A stretch of 64,000 nucleotides of DNA from Narthecium ossifragum. Taxonomy: Eukaryota > Streptophyta > Magnoliopsida > Dioscoreales > Nartheciaceae. The stretch spans positions 24,209,717 through 24,273,716 of the forward strand of contig OY986966.1 of assembly GCA_963920575.1 (NCBI GenBank), given 5' to 3'. Each line of letters begins with the position of its first letter. Positions within the stretch are counted from its first letter, which is position 1. The position numbers and the translations under genes are program-made. Shown one piece after another: positions 54,442 to 64,000 of the stretch. Under the pieces are notes generated by a model that ran no database searches, had not been told where the DNA came from, and saw nothing but the letters and a program-made list of their open reading frames with translations.

Positions 54442-55556
54442 ACGCCTTCCTACGTCGACGTACGTGCAGCCCTTATGGCATTCCCGGTGGCCACCACCAC
54501 CAGCAGCAGCAGCAGCACCTTTCTTCTTCTCTGTTAGTGCTACGAGAGACAGGTGGTAGGGATTCGACGGACGGCGAGCCGAAAGGGGCTCCGCCGCAGT
54601 TGATGAATAAGGTAGGGGGAAGGGACGGCTGTAGCTCTGACTTTGAATGGACGGATGGTGGCGATGGAAGACAAGCATGGATGGGTTGCCCGACAAATGA
54701 AGGCCCCACTTCCACAGCAGTGGGTGATGGGTAGCTTATATTGGATCATGCAATATGTGTTGCTGTTGGTACTCTTTTTTTAATGGGGTTGGGTTTAGGT
54801 GTAGAGGTGATTATTTTGTTATAAATCTAAATAGTGGTTGCGGGTTTGTTGGTTTCACTAAATATGAATAGAGATGGATTTCTTATGTTGGCAATTTTGT
54901 TTTAAATATTTTTAGATAGTAATTAGAGCTGCTACTATATAGATTTAACTGCTACCTTTCCTTCGTTGTTTCTTTATTAATACGTGACACATTTAAAAAT
55001 ATGTGTATCGTATAATTTGTCCAGCTTAATTCACCTGCATCTATAATTTTCTCTCATCGTAAAAACAACAAATAAAAGAAAAGAAAATGAGGGTATTTTC
55101 GTCATTTGTACTTCATTCCTATTCCATTCCCGGGCTTTTGCTTGTATACCAAACACGGTAATGCTTCATTCCTATTCCCAATCCTGATATCACAAAATCA
55201 CCTTGTAATAGCACATTCCTAATCCCATTCCCATTCCTAATCCCATTCCCATTCCCACCCCCATTCCTTGTGCGAACCAAACATGCCGTTAGGAATGCTC
55301 TGCTCCAAACCTCTTGAGCGAAGCTGCATTGAAAGAGCGCTTAGGAATGCTCTGTTCCAAACCTCTTGAGCGAAGCTGTATTGAAAGAGTGTATGCTCTA
55401 TCGTATCCTCCGTAACACCACACCGGGGACAAAGCTGATCGATGGTCAGGTGCAGGCTCCAAAGCGTGGACCTGGTCGGCAGCTTTCCATGAAGCAACTT
55501 CCAGAGAAACGTCTTTGGGTGCGGCCCTGCCGGTGCTTTCCAGATGCTCCGTCATA

Positions 55557-55607
55557 GTTGAAACTGCTCACCGGCTTGCTGCTTGAAACTGCTCACCGGC
55601 TTGCTGC
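55557..55607. repeat. Two tandem copies of a 25-bp unit
   Basis: TTGAAACTGCTCACCGGCTT followed by GCTGC occurs twice head to tail at the right end of the LINE fragment. Confidence 0.9.
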
Positions 55608-55610
55608 TTG

Positions 55611-56716
55611 CCCTCCATGCACTCGAGCATTTGATACGCATAATAAACAGTAGTCATTGTGTTAACAAAGCAGACCAATGTTGCATAAGAGCATGACTAC
55701 TCCTGAGGTATCTAGCTCCTGATTTCTGTTTTGGGTCTTTGCTATGACCTGAGAGATAGCCTGTTGGCTCAACTTCTCAAAAAACAAAGCATGACTCCTG
55801 CTGAAGGAACTCCTTAGCAATGGGCCAATGGCACCATCACCACCCTTAGGCAAGAAGCCTCCGGGCTTGTGCTCATCCACCGTGCCATGCACGATGCACG
55901 GTATCTCAACCAAGTTCGCGTTGGCGGAGAGGACATTGCTGGTGGTCTTCTTTCTCCGCTCCATTCTGCAATGGCACAATGATCCCCTCATCCTTGATTC
56001 CGCACCCGGCGAGCTCCTTTTCTAAGACTTAAGAGCTTGATCGTGAACTCTCCCAGTGTGGTTCTCATAGGGATGAACTAGCTGGTCGGTTTTTTCATAG
56101 ATGAGAGCTCTGATGACTGCGTCCTGCCCGGACTCAACTGCTAGCATCCTGCTAGAAGCTGCGCGCAGTCATGAAGAAGAAGCTTAATTAAGCTTAGTAT
56201 TCTCTCTCTTCCCTTACTCGTGAAAAAAGAAGAGATTTTGGGGAGTATATAAAACCAGGAAAGAGTTCTATGAGATATCTCTAAAATAAGGAGAAATGAT
56301 AGAATGCACACTTGATGTGGCCACCCAGTGGTGCTGATGTGGCTTAGCTAGGAGCCACTAAAAATATTTATATAATTTAAATTTATATTCTTTTATGATT
56401 TTGCATTCAAATGACAACATTTTTTTACTAGGGATAAAACTCAGTCAAGATAGCGTAAGTGCATTTTCGTATTACAGGAAAAGCCTGTTTATTTACACAA
56501 AACAAGGGGAAAAAAGGAGGAAAAAAGTGAAAAGGGCCTCTTTGCCCAGCCCAAAATCCGGCCCAGAAACTATAGGCGTATTCTGTTTCAGTATTGGGCC
56601 GGGCATCTCAAGCCCGGCCCATCTACGGTACTCATGGTGCCATTGTCTCTCCATAGAAAGCAAGGATAGTAGAGTCACTTCCCTCTGTAACACTGGCGCT
56701 CTCGCTCTCTGCCGCC
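55611..56716. other. Spacer and upstream region of the bHLH gene
   Basis: A minus-strand frame at 55662-55991 has a plausible protein-like composition (PGGFLPKGGDGAIGPLL) but no family that I recognise, and may be an old gene or LINE piece. The right part, 56160-56716, is the promoter region of the bHLH gene and holds CTCTCT and GGGCC-type motifs. Confidence 0.4.
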
Positions 56717-56725
56717 TATATAAAA
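56717..56725 (+). promoter_or_regulatory. TATA box of the bHLH gene
   Basis: TATATAAAA in the context GCCGCCTATATAAAAGCC, followed 25-40 bp later by a CACAGCC/ACACAGAGAGC region where transcription could start. The first coding exon is 1.8 kb further on, so a 5' untranslated exon and intron are implied. Confidence 0.6.
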
Positions 56726-58537
56726 GCCATACAGCTAGCTCCACAGCCAAACACAGAGAGCTGGACTGGAGAACAAGCAACACCTCTCCTCCTCCTCCCT
56801 CGGCAACGGCAAACATTCATCGGAGAAATCCCACGACGAGCATTCCCATCCAGCCCTAGTGTGTGTGTATATATATATATATATCTCTAAGCCCTCACCA
56901 GGCCCCCTTCTTGTTTCATTTCCAGAGCATTTTTAATGTCACTTTTCTCTTTTATTGGTCCATTTATGGCGAAGATATTCCCTGTGCTCCAATCTCCGAT
57001 CTGTTTCTTGACATTTGTTAATCTGCTAAAATGGCGGAGGTGGTAGCTCTCTGATTGTTTTTTTTTTTGTGTGTTTCGATCTTTGTTAGATTATTTCTTT
57101 AAGTCTCTGAAAGTTTTCTTGAGTGCTAATACTTCTCCTGGCATTCTGCTTTCTTAGATCGTTTTCTTATTGCATCTTGAGTTATCTATGGATGTTGATA
57201 GGACTTTGGGGCAAGGTTTGATTATGCTCATTATAGAGCCTCTGACGTGAATGCCAATGTGTCTTCGTAGTTAGATTGCTAGGAGATCTATCCTTTAGCA
57301 TGCTTGCCTTCATTCTTTTCCTTCATAACACGAGGCGACTCCTGATTTGCCTCCGACTGTGGATTTGATGATCTTGGCCTTTCCATTTGATCTTCTGTTC
57401 CAAGGGTATTAATTGTTTCGGACAACCTTATGACACGAGAGGTGGATTTGTTGGGTTCTAAAGTTGATTTAAGGAGCTTTCGTGTATTCCTATATGCCTT
57501 CTGGAACTGGAGGAAGGATGAAACGATGGCAGTGGAAAAATTATGAATCCAGTTGAAGGCCCTGACATTGAATAGACTTTGTTCAGTGGCTCTAAAGGCA
57601 CAGCGTTATTGTTGTGAGTGCATATTGAGTTAGGTGCATATTTCTAGCTTCTTACCGCATAAAGCAATGGATCAATCCTGGCGATGTATGATGAATGCTT
57701 AAGCTAGTTTTTTTGAGTCAACCACATATGTCGTAAACAAAACCAAGATAAGGTTGGATACCGGACAATAGTAACTCATTGAGAATGTAGATGTCCTTGT
57801 AGGAAGTGCCATTATACTGATTCATGAAGGATTTGATTGGGCAATGAGCTTATATTTCAATATCATCTATTTTCTCAACTGAATGTCAACATTCACTTAC
57901 ATCAGCTATATTCCAAAAGGTGGAGTAGTTTGCTTTGATCAATATTCATCTATTGTTGGTCATAATCATGTCAGTTTGGCTGTTACAGAACTCTTTAAAA
58001 TGTTTTTCATCCCCTTAGAAACAAAGTTTTATGAACTGGGTTGTTAAGGAAGATATTTCCTCAATGCTACCTTGTACTCGACACTCTTCTTCGGCTTTTT
58101 AATAATGTTGAATCCATGTCCTATTTGGATATATAGTGCTGCACGGCACTGTAATCCTGACTTTCAAGTAGTGTACTGTTATTAGCTTGTCTCCTGTACC
58201 ACGGAGACAAAATTAAACTGCTTGGCCTAATAGCAAGAAATTTCGTCACTTGTTGTTCAAGAATCACAGCACCAAGAGTTATTCGAAGACGAGATACCAT
58301 TTTTTCCTCTGTTTATCATGCTGAATCATGCCCTTTGATTAGTTGATCATTTTTTGCTGTCTTTTTGGAAAAATCCATCCCATAAAATATTTCTTATGAA
58401 TCAAATTGCAAAGTTTTGAGTCGAAACAATCTATTTCTTCGAAGTATCAGTCTGGTACAAATAGAAATGTAGAATCTTTTTTGGATGTTACTTCATTAAA
58501 TGCAATGTGAATTTTGTAGGATATTCACCTCTCTGCA
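56726..58537 (+). other. Probable 5' untranslated exon and leader intron of the bHLH gene
   Basis: A GT/AT microsatellite is at 56862-56884. No long frame follows until 58538. The splice acceptor TTTTGTAG at 58512-58519 ends the inferred leader intron; its donor, somewhere in about 56830-57060, is not certain. Confidence 0.5.
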
Positions 58538-61500
58538 ATGATTGGTAGCTCCTGTTCCACAAAAAATGCCAACAAGCATCAGGCCTTTTATGCATATCCT
58601 GATACAGGAGGCAAGGGTAGCTGTGATCCGTATAGGGTACCAGAGCAATTTTTTTCTTTAGGTTCCAGTGGCATGGAACTGTTGTCATATCAAAACAGAG
58701 ATATGTCACTGAATGCAGTGGGAGGATGTGGAATTGGGAAGGCTTCTATTACAAATCATCCTCTTTCTCGTCAAATGGACTGCCTTCAACTCTCAATAGA
58801 TCATTTAAGTCTGCTCCATAGTGAAAATTTGTCAACCAACCCAAGGCCACTCTGTGTCCTTCCTCCTAAAAACACACCAGAGAGGGTTGTTCGACCTTAT
58901 ACTATCTCCAATACTGGGAAAAGAATCTCCAGCTCCCAAGCAGATGAGGCACATGTTTATCCATTACCAGAAAATCGCCCTGTCAAGTTTTTGAAGGGCT
59001 CATCTTCATGTCAGGTCTCCTCGAGAGTAAATTCATCGATACCTATAGTATCTAATGTGAAAACTGAAACTGCAAGTAGTTACTCAAACGCTTCGTCTCC
59101 TGTTGGAAACAATGATCACGTGGAGAGTTGCCATGTTCCAATGGTAATTCTTTCCCGTGTACATGTTAGGTTGATCTTGCTAAACATATTCCTCTCATGA
59201 ATTTTAATTCTGTGTATCTGAGTATGTGGTTGGCACAGATAGGATATTCCTTGTTCACAGAAGGAGAATCAACAAACTTGTGCAGAAATGATGAAAATTC
59301 AATCATTCCAAAGGTATAGAGTTGTTGCTTTGTCTATGTTTTGGATTTTGCATATCCCCTTAAATATGTTCAGCAATGGCTTAGTTAGTCTTTTTATGAT
59401 CTGTTAGAAAATTGCTTCAGTTTAATACCTGCACTTCTTTTTTATTGGTTTGAGTTTGTTTGTTGCTTTTTTTTTGTTAGAGTCAACTCTCCATGGAGGA
59501 GAAGTCTTCTGCAGCTGGCTACACTTCTGCTGATATTCATTCAAAAGCGATGATTCCTTCTAAAGAAAAGGCTCAATCAAATATCACTAATAGGGTAACC
59601 AATTTTTCTGCTTGGAGCTTGCCAAATGGTATTTGTTTTCGTTTTCTTTTTGATGAAATGATTGTATTATAGAATTCTATAAGTAATTGTTCATGTGAAG
59701 AAAAGTTATCTCAAATAAAAGGTTGCAAACAAGGAATTTCGTGTTGGCGGCATTTGTCATGCCGGTCACTGGCACAATCAGTGTCTGCACGGTCTGTGCT
59801 TACATTGGGTGTACCTTGACGGTGGGTATGTATTGTTTAGAATGGACCTTGCCAACTACCACAGAAATCCTTTGTTACAAAAATGCAGTGAACTTCTTAC
59901 AATATATAAATTGTTGAATGTTTATTCTGTCATGCTCTTGGTTTACGAAATTTTGCCATTACTTCAGAATTATGCGTAGTTTTATTTATTGCTCAATCAA
60001 TGCCAACAGCAGATTCGTAGATCCAAGATTGCTGAAGGAATCAAGGCATTGGAAAAAAGCGTGCCATTTTCTGCAAAGGTAACATAAAAACTGTGTTAAA
60101 AGAAATAAAAACCTGTTGCTAGAAGCTAAAACAGGTTCAACAATGTAATGTCAGCACATGCATATATAAATTGTTTCTTTTATATTATGCTAGGCAATAC
60201 CACTTGTATAAATCAATTTCAGACCAAATTCTGGAGGCAGCTTACGTGAACATTTTCATCTTCAGTTGCACGGTGTTCATGTGCTTGAACGTTTTTGAAG
60301 TTAACCTTTTCTTCTCAGACCAAATCCTGAAGGCAGCTTATGGAAGCTCTTTTATATCCTGCTGTAATGCTGTATATGCTTTCAACCACAATATTGTAAT
60401 ATGCTCTCTCTTGTGCGTCTAGAAAACAGGCACAACACATGGTTTTGCTTTGCTCTACAGATGTTAGTTCTTAAAGTGTGTGTTTCCCAAAAATCCGTGG
60501 CTAAGTCTTCTCTTATTTCTTTCGAATACTAAACATGCAGGGTGATAAGGAATCTATGCTGGATGATGTCATCGACTACATCAAGTTTTTGAAATATCAG
60601 CTAAAGGTAAACAATGTTCTCACTCATGTCATGGCTTATGTTCCTGTTATGTGATGGCAATATATTTGGTTGTATGTGTATGTTTTCATTGTGTGTTTAA
60701 TGAAGCTCATCCCTCTGTTAGTTAAATTTAAGGATCTTTGCCTTGCCATAGGGGTATCATGAGTCAGGCTCATCCGATAAGACTTGAATCTCATGCATAA
60801 AGCTGATTGGGGATGTAAAGGCTAAGTCATGTTTAGCCAAATGTTAGCCCTGATTGTATTGCTTGGACCTGAATGAGCATGACCTGGCGCTTGGGTGTGA
60901 ACCTATATTTGTCTAGGTGCCTTTCGTTAAATAAGATTTGCTTGCTTGTGTTAGATCCAGCTTTTTGATAAAAAAGGTCTTGGTCATGAAGCATGGTAAT
61001 CAATTGTATTCGATAAATTGTTCTTATTCTTCACAGGTCTAAAGAGACAAGTCAAAATCTCAATCAACCTGTTTCTGGAAAATGCTCTTATCATTCTTGG
61101 CAAGCAAAATTGTGGCAAGTCGTCTTGATTGGTGTAGAGTACATATTTTCATCGTTCCCCGTTGTAGTAGTCACTAAGGATGTCATGACCTCCTATATGT
61201 GTATTGATGCTGTTGTTGACAAATAGGTAAAGAGGCATTTGTAATTGGATATTTAAGAAGGTTCTTGATACTATGAGAGGTTCCTGATGCTTTCAATGCT
61301 AAATTTGCGGTTTAAATAATATTCAACGAATCAACGTGCATTTTTATTTGATTTCTTGATGTCAGTTAAGTTTCAAACTGAGAGTAATATACATGGAACT
61401 TTTTAGCACTAATAAGGAGTGACTAAGCATATCCAAACAAGCCAGATATGGATTCCATGGCAACAGAGTTAAGAAATTATTTGAAATCCATGTAAATGCA

Positions 61501-62410
61501 AGTAAAAATGTTTGACAAACATCATTGGAACTACTTCCAACATCCAGCAGACTCATGATCTCAAACTTGCAATACTTAGTTAAAGCGGAGTTTTTATCTA
61601 AATGCTGGTTTGTCAGAAAAGCTAAACTGCTTCTTTTTCCTTATAAGAGCAATAAATTTAGGTTGTGTGATGTGTTCATTCGTCTTTAAATGGCAGGTAT
61701 TGAGCCAGAGTCATCTGTGTGGTGAACCTTCACCTTATCCTTTTATCCATGTTGAGGTATTGGATACCCATTTTCTTTCTTCTCATGTGTTTGGTATATT
61801 GCTAAGAAAGAATTCTTTTTGGCTTTAATGTGCATATCTATGCTACCAGCTATTTGACTCCATATAAATGATTGCCAAGTAAGTTGTTGAGATAGTTAAG
61901 CACGTCATGTGTTAGGGTTTTGACAGCATCGAAATCACCAAAAACCCAAACCGATGGCAAATGAAAGAGAATGAAACACAAATAAATGGCATACCTCTTT
62001 CACATGATGCTATGATTGTTATTTGTTCATGCGAATATAAACCATGAATGTGAATTTCAGGTTAACTTTGTGTGATAGAACTGCATCTTTTTGGTAGAAC
62101 TCATATTAGCACTCGAAGATCCTCAACCTTTGCCTCATTCTTCGCTCTACTTGCATTTGTGTTTTCAATTTTTTCATTCTTTAACCGTGATATGCAAGAA
62201 TAAGGTTTTGCTTTGAGCAACATCATAAAAACACTGTTGCAGGGATATGGACACTATTTTATCCATCCACAGATGTCTGGAGAGCCTTTTGAGGAACTGA
62301 TAGGGCAACTGATGGAGGTAAGCATGCAATCGGCAAATGAACTGCTGAATAGCAAGGGCTTGACACTTCTGCCAATGGATTTTGCATATACACTTCTTCA
62401 GTCCAGTTGA
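58538..62410 (+). CDS. bHLH transcription factor with atypical basic region (eight coding exons)
   Basis: Exons 58538-59143, 59239-59313, 59481-59594, 59673-59780, 60013-60078, 60541-60606, 61697-61756 and 62243-62410, all GT-AG and phase 0, give 420 residues. Residues 1-300 are Ser/Asn-rich without a known domain. The bHLH is spread over exons 4-6: basic part SCRSLAQS then IRRSKIAEGIKALEKSVPF (helix 1), loop AKGDKESM, and helix 2 LDDVIDYIKFLKYQLK. In canonical plant bHLH the basic part is H..SIAERVRR; here the H, E and following R are replaced (C, Q and S), so ordinary E-box binding is doubtful. After it come VLSQSHLCGEPSPYP and a conserved-looking tail FEELIGQLMEVSMQSANELL with LLPMDFAYTLLQSS at the end. 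The ATG follows a splice acceptor by 18 bases. Confidence 0.85.
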
Positions 62411-63185
62411 AGCAACTTGTTGAAGCCTATAGTTCTTGAGTTTTGCATGGAAGCACCAATATTATGCTTGAACATTAGTTGATAATCTTATTGATGAAAC
62501 AATCTTGCTTATAGGTGCAATTGCAAGTGAGACAAAATCAGGTAGCGGTCTTAGGAATTTAATGCATAACCAAATTTTTGATTTATATGTGGGATACACC
62601 AAGGCTTGTGATGCTTGGGAACAAATAGTTGTTAATGATTGAAGATTTATGTCCATTAAATTCTTGATCAGATCTCTACTGGATGTTTTTAATCTACATG
62701 TTCTTTCGGCAGATATATCTACGGCTTTTCCAAGGGTGAAATCCTAGTCATTAAATGTTCATCTTTTTTGCACTATATGAGGCAGATCTGTGGCTTTGAT
62801 GATTTACCATTGATCACCAGTGAAACAATCAGAAAGTGGGCAATGATCAATTAAGCCTGTAAAAACTCTCTGTTTTTTTTTTTTTGGAACAATCAAGCCT
62901 GTGATAAAGGGTAAAAGAGAGGATAGACCTAAACAACACCCTTGAAAAATGACTTTCACTTATTTATGAGAAAAAGGCATATATCTTTAATTTATCAGTA
63001 AATTGTATTAGAAAATGTTTGACTGTCATATGAAAGGGGAAAATGGCCACAATTGCCAAAAAATGTGGCTAGCTGGCACATACTGTTTGCCTCATCAAAA
63101 AATTCATTCACTGGGGCTGATTAATTACATATATCACCTTTTAAACTGATAAAGAAATGAGGGGAGGATATACACGTAAAGAACC
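62411..63185. other. 3' flank of the bHLH gene
   Basis: AT-rich, with a poly-T run at about 62873-62884. Nothing else recognised. Confidence 0.5.
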
Positions 63186-63188
63186 AAT

Positions 63189-63383
63189 TTACTTCTCGTG
63201 ATCATCGCTCCTCTGATCGATCTGAATTAAAAGGGGCTGGTTTAGGTCTGCAGGAGGTCTTGCCATGATGGGTAATTGCGGTGAGATGAGAGAAGTATCC
63301 AGCTCCGGGTTCTCAGCCAATGCCTTGTCCAGAGATTTCTTTGCTACTTTTGTGACGCAGACAATGAGTATAGCTGTTCGCAA
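63189..63383 (-). CDS. Possible last exon of a minus-strand gene, unidentified
   Basis: A 64-codon frame ending at 63189 reads VAKKSLDKALAENPELDTSL and PADLNQPLLIQIDQRSDDHEK at its C-terminus. The composition is protein-like and not repeat-driven, and the frame is preceded by a short hydrophobic stretch (TAILIVCV). I do not recognise the family. It may be the end of a gene entering from the right edge, or chance. Confidence 0.3.
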   Translation of the reverse strand: MRTAILIVCVTKVAKKSLDKALAENPELDTSLISPQLPIMARPPADLNQPLLIQIDQRSDDHEK

Positions 63384-63441
63384 GAAGAAAGAAGAGTAAC
63401 ACAGACCATGAGTATAGCTGTTCGCAAGAAGAAAGAAGAAG
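63350..63441. repeat. Tandem duplication of about 45 bp
   Basis: ATGAGTATAGCTGTTCGCAA followed by GAAGAAAGAAG occurs twice (about 63365 and 63410), overlapping the start of the possible exon at 63189-63383. Confidence 0.85.
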
Positions 63442-64000
63442 GCACTTGAGCAAAGCTTAAGTGATGCAGACGAAAATTAAGATCTAGACACTAATGCTGT
63501 ATATTTAAAGTTTCAGTCTTAACCAGCTGAGCACAGTTCAGTAACAAGATATGAATAGTCATTATATCATCCACCTATATTCACACATTATTTAATACAT
63601 GCGCTGTAAGATCACCCAAACCTACACAAAATCTTTTAGTTTTTATGTAGCTGCATCTCCTCGAGAATTGCATGACATGCACTGCACCACCAAATCGACT
63701 TGTTCTTAGATGTTAGTTGCCTTGCCTACAAATTCTCCCCGAATTGGTGTATAGAGTTAAGGCAGTTGGAATTACCTTCTTCACAACCATAAAAGCAGCA
63801 CAATAGTTTCTGCTATGCATATTTAGTCTACTAAATGTTATTCAAAATATCATATCAACAAGTCATGATGTTTTTACACATAAACTTTCCAATGGCAAAA
63901 GTAAATTAAAAGAAGCACAACAAATCAATTGAGGCACAAACATGTATTTTGTCCATAATTTTAGGCAAGATTTTTGAATGAAAAATAAGACAACGTACCA
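63442..64000. other. AT-rich right edge
   Basis: No gene, repeat or RNA that I can support. Confidence 0.45.

Larger units (their letters stand above)
53639..55288. mobile_element. PIF/Harbinger-like non-autonomous element carrying a kinase fragment
   Basis: Ends CGGTATGTTTGGTTGCACAA and (reverse complement of the right end) CGGCATGTTTGGTTCGCACA form inverted repeats; TTA flanks both sides (53636-53638 and 55289-55291). Subterminal DNA on both sides is rich in GGAATGGAATG/CATTCC repeats. No transposase. The centre (53850-54720) is GC-rich and unlike the AT-rich ends; it includes a long pyrimidine tract and a CIPK fragment. It inserted in the minus-strand LINE. Confidence 0.85.
52866..55610 (-). 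mobile_element. LINE 3' fragment, interrupted by a DNA element
   Basis: On the minus strand, from right to left: a zf-RVT zinc-binding region (WKLLHGKLPTRSTLWSLHL, CPRCGVTEDTIEHTL, about 55530-55390), tandemly duplicated coding sequence around 55291-55390, an insertion (53639-55288), an RNase H-like part (ATHLAVITAVQRSYKQVLVE, NDSLHTVQMI, about 53230-53120), and at 52866-52885 an A-rich tail read as AATAATAATAAAAAAAG. The element is truncated at its 5' end, no reverse transcriptase being present, and has frame breaks. Confidence 0.75.

Noticed and set aside
53853..54734. A 293-codon plus frame and a 199-codon minus frame
   Set aside because: They span a pyrimidine tract and a captured kinase piece in the wrong frame. 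Only the short CIPK matches are meaningful.
59723..59917. A 64-codon frame over exon 4 of the bHLH gene
   Set aside because: Out of phase with the flanking exons. The frame used in 59673-59780 keeps phase 0 on both sides and aligns with a bHLH basic region.

Overview
This window is nuclear DNA of a flowering plant. The genes have many GT-AG introns, and the families present (EDGP/basic 7S globulin-like proteins, a LOG2/LUL-type RING ligase, a plant PhzF-like enzyme, an R3H protein, a bHLH factor) together with plant LTR retrotransposons, MITEs, a Pack-MULE and LINE remnants all point to an angiosperm. GC-rich, intronless protease-like genes beside AT-rich spacers would fit a monocot, but I cannot name the species.

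Layout. 1-324: 3' end of a LINE. 1143-2456 (minus): first EDGP-like gene. 2831-8705: a decayed Copia element split by two minus-strand solo LTRs (3115-5147 with target duplication GGTAT; 5877-7392). 8706-13600: repeat-rich spacer with a CCGAA-rich MITE (9248-9692), one LTR with primer-binding region (10334-11470) and a degenerate GTAACTAC-type array. 14010-15854 (minus): a C-terminal relic and a second full EDGP-like gene. 15925-17579: a Pack-MULE-like element carrying fragments of an AHL gene and a GRAS gene. 18017-23562 (minus): three-exon RING E3 ligase with a 4.3-kb intron. 24389-29031: a complete LTR retrotransposon with GCGTG target duplications but no recognisable gag or pol. 29767-35075 (plus): six-exon PhzF-like gene, followed by a Myb/SANT-like fragment. 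36277-40212: a solo LTR (TTTGG duplications) with a second solo LTR (36938-39551, AGACC duplications) nested in it; the nested one is the same family as 3115-5147 in the other orientation. 40630-42400: a fold-back element containing a small hAT insertion. 42832-47590: a second PhzF copy broken in its last three exons. 49046-52591 (plus): seven-exon R3H gene. 52866-55610: minus-strand LINE fragment split by a PIF/Harbinger-like element (53639-55288) that carries a CIPK kinase fragment. 58538-62410 (plus): eight-coding-exon bHLH gene.

The genes do not form a pathway. Two local duplications stand out: the EDGP-like set (two genes and a relic, all minus strand) and the PhzF pair (one intact reading, one decaying). 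The most unusual material is in the mobile DNA: two structurally different non-autonomous DNA elements carrying host gene fragments, palindromic GATC-rich clusters inside two unrelated LTR families, and a gag/pol-less but structurally intact LTR element. Exon boundaries were chosen by splice sites and reading-frame continuity only.
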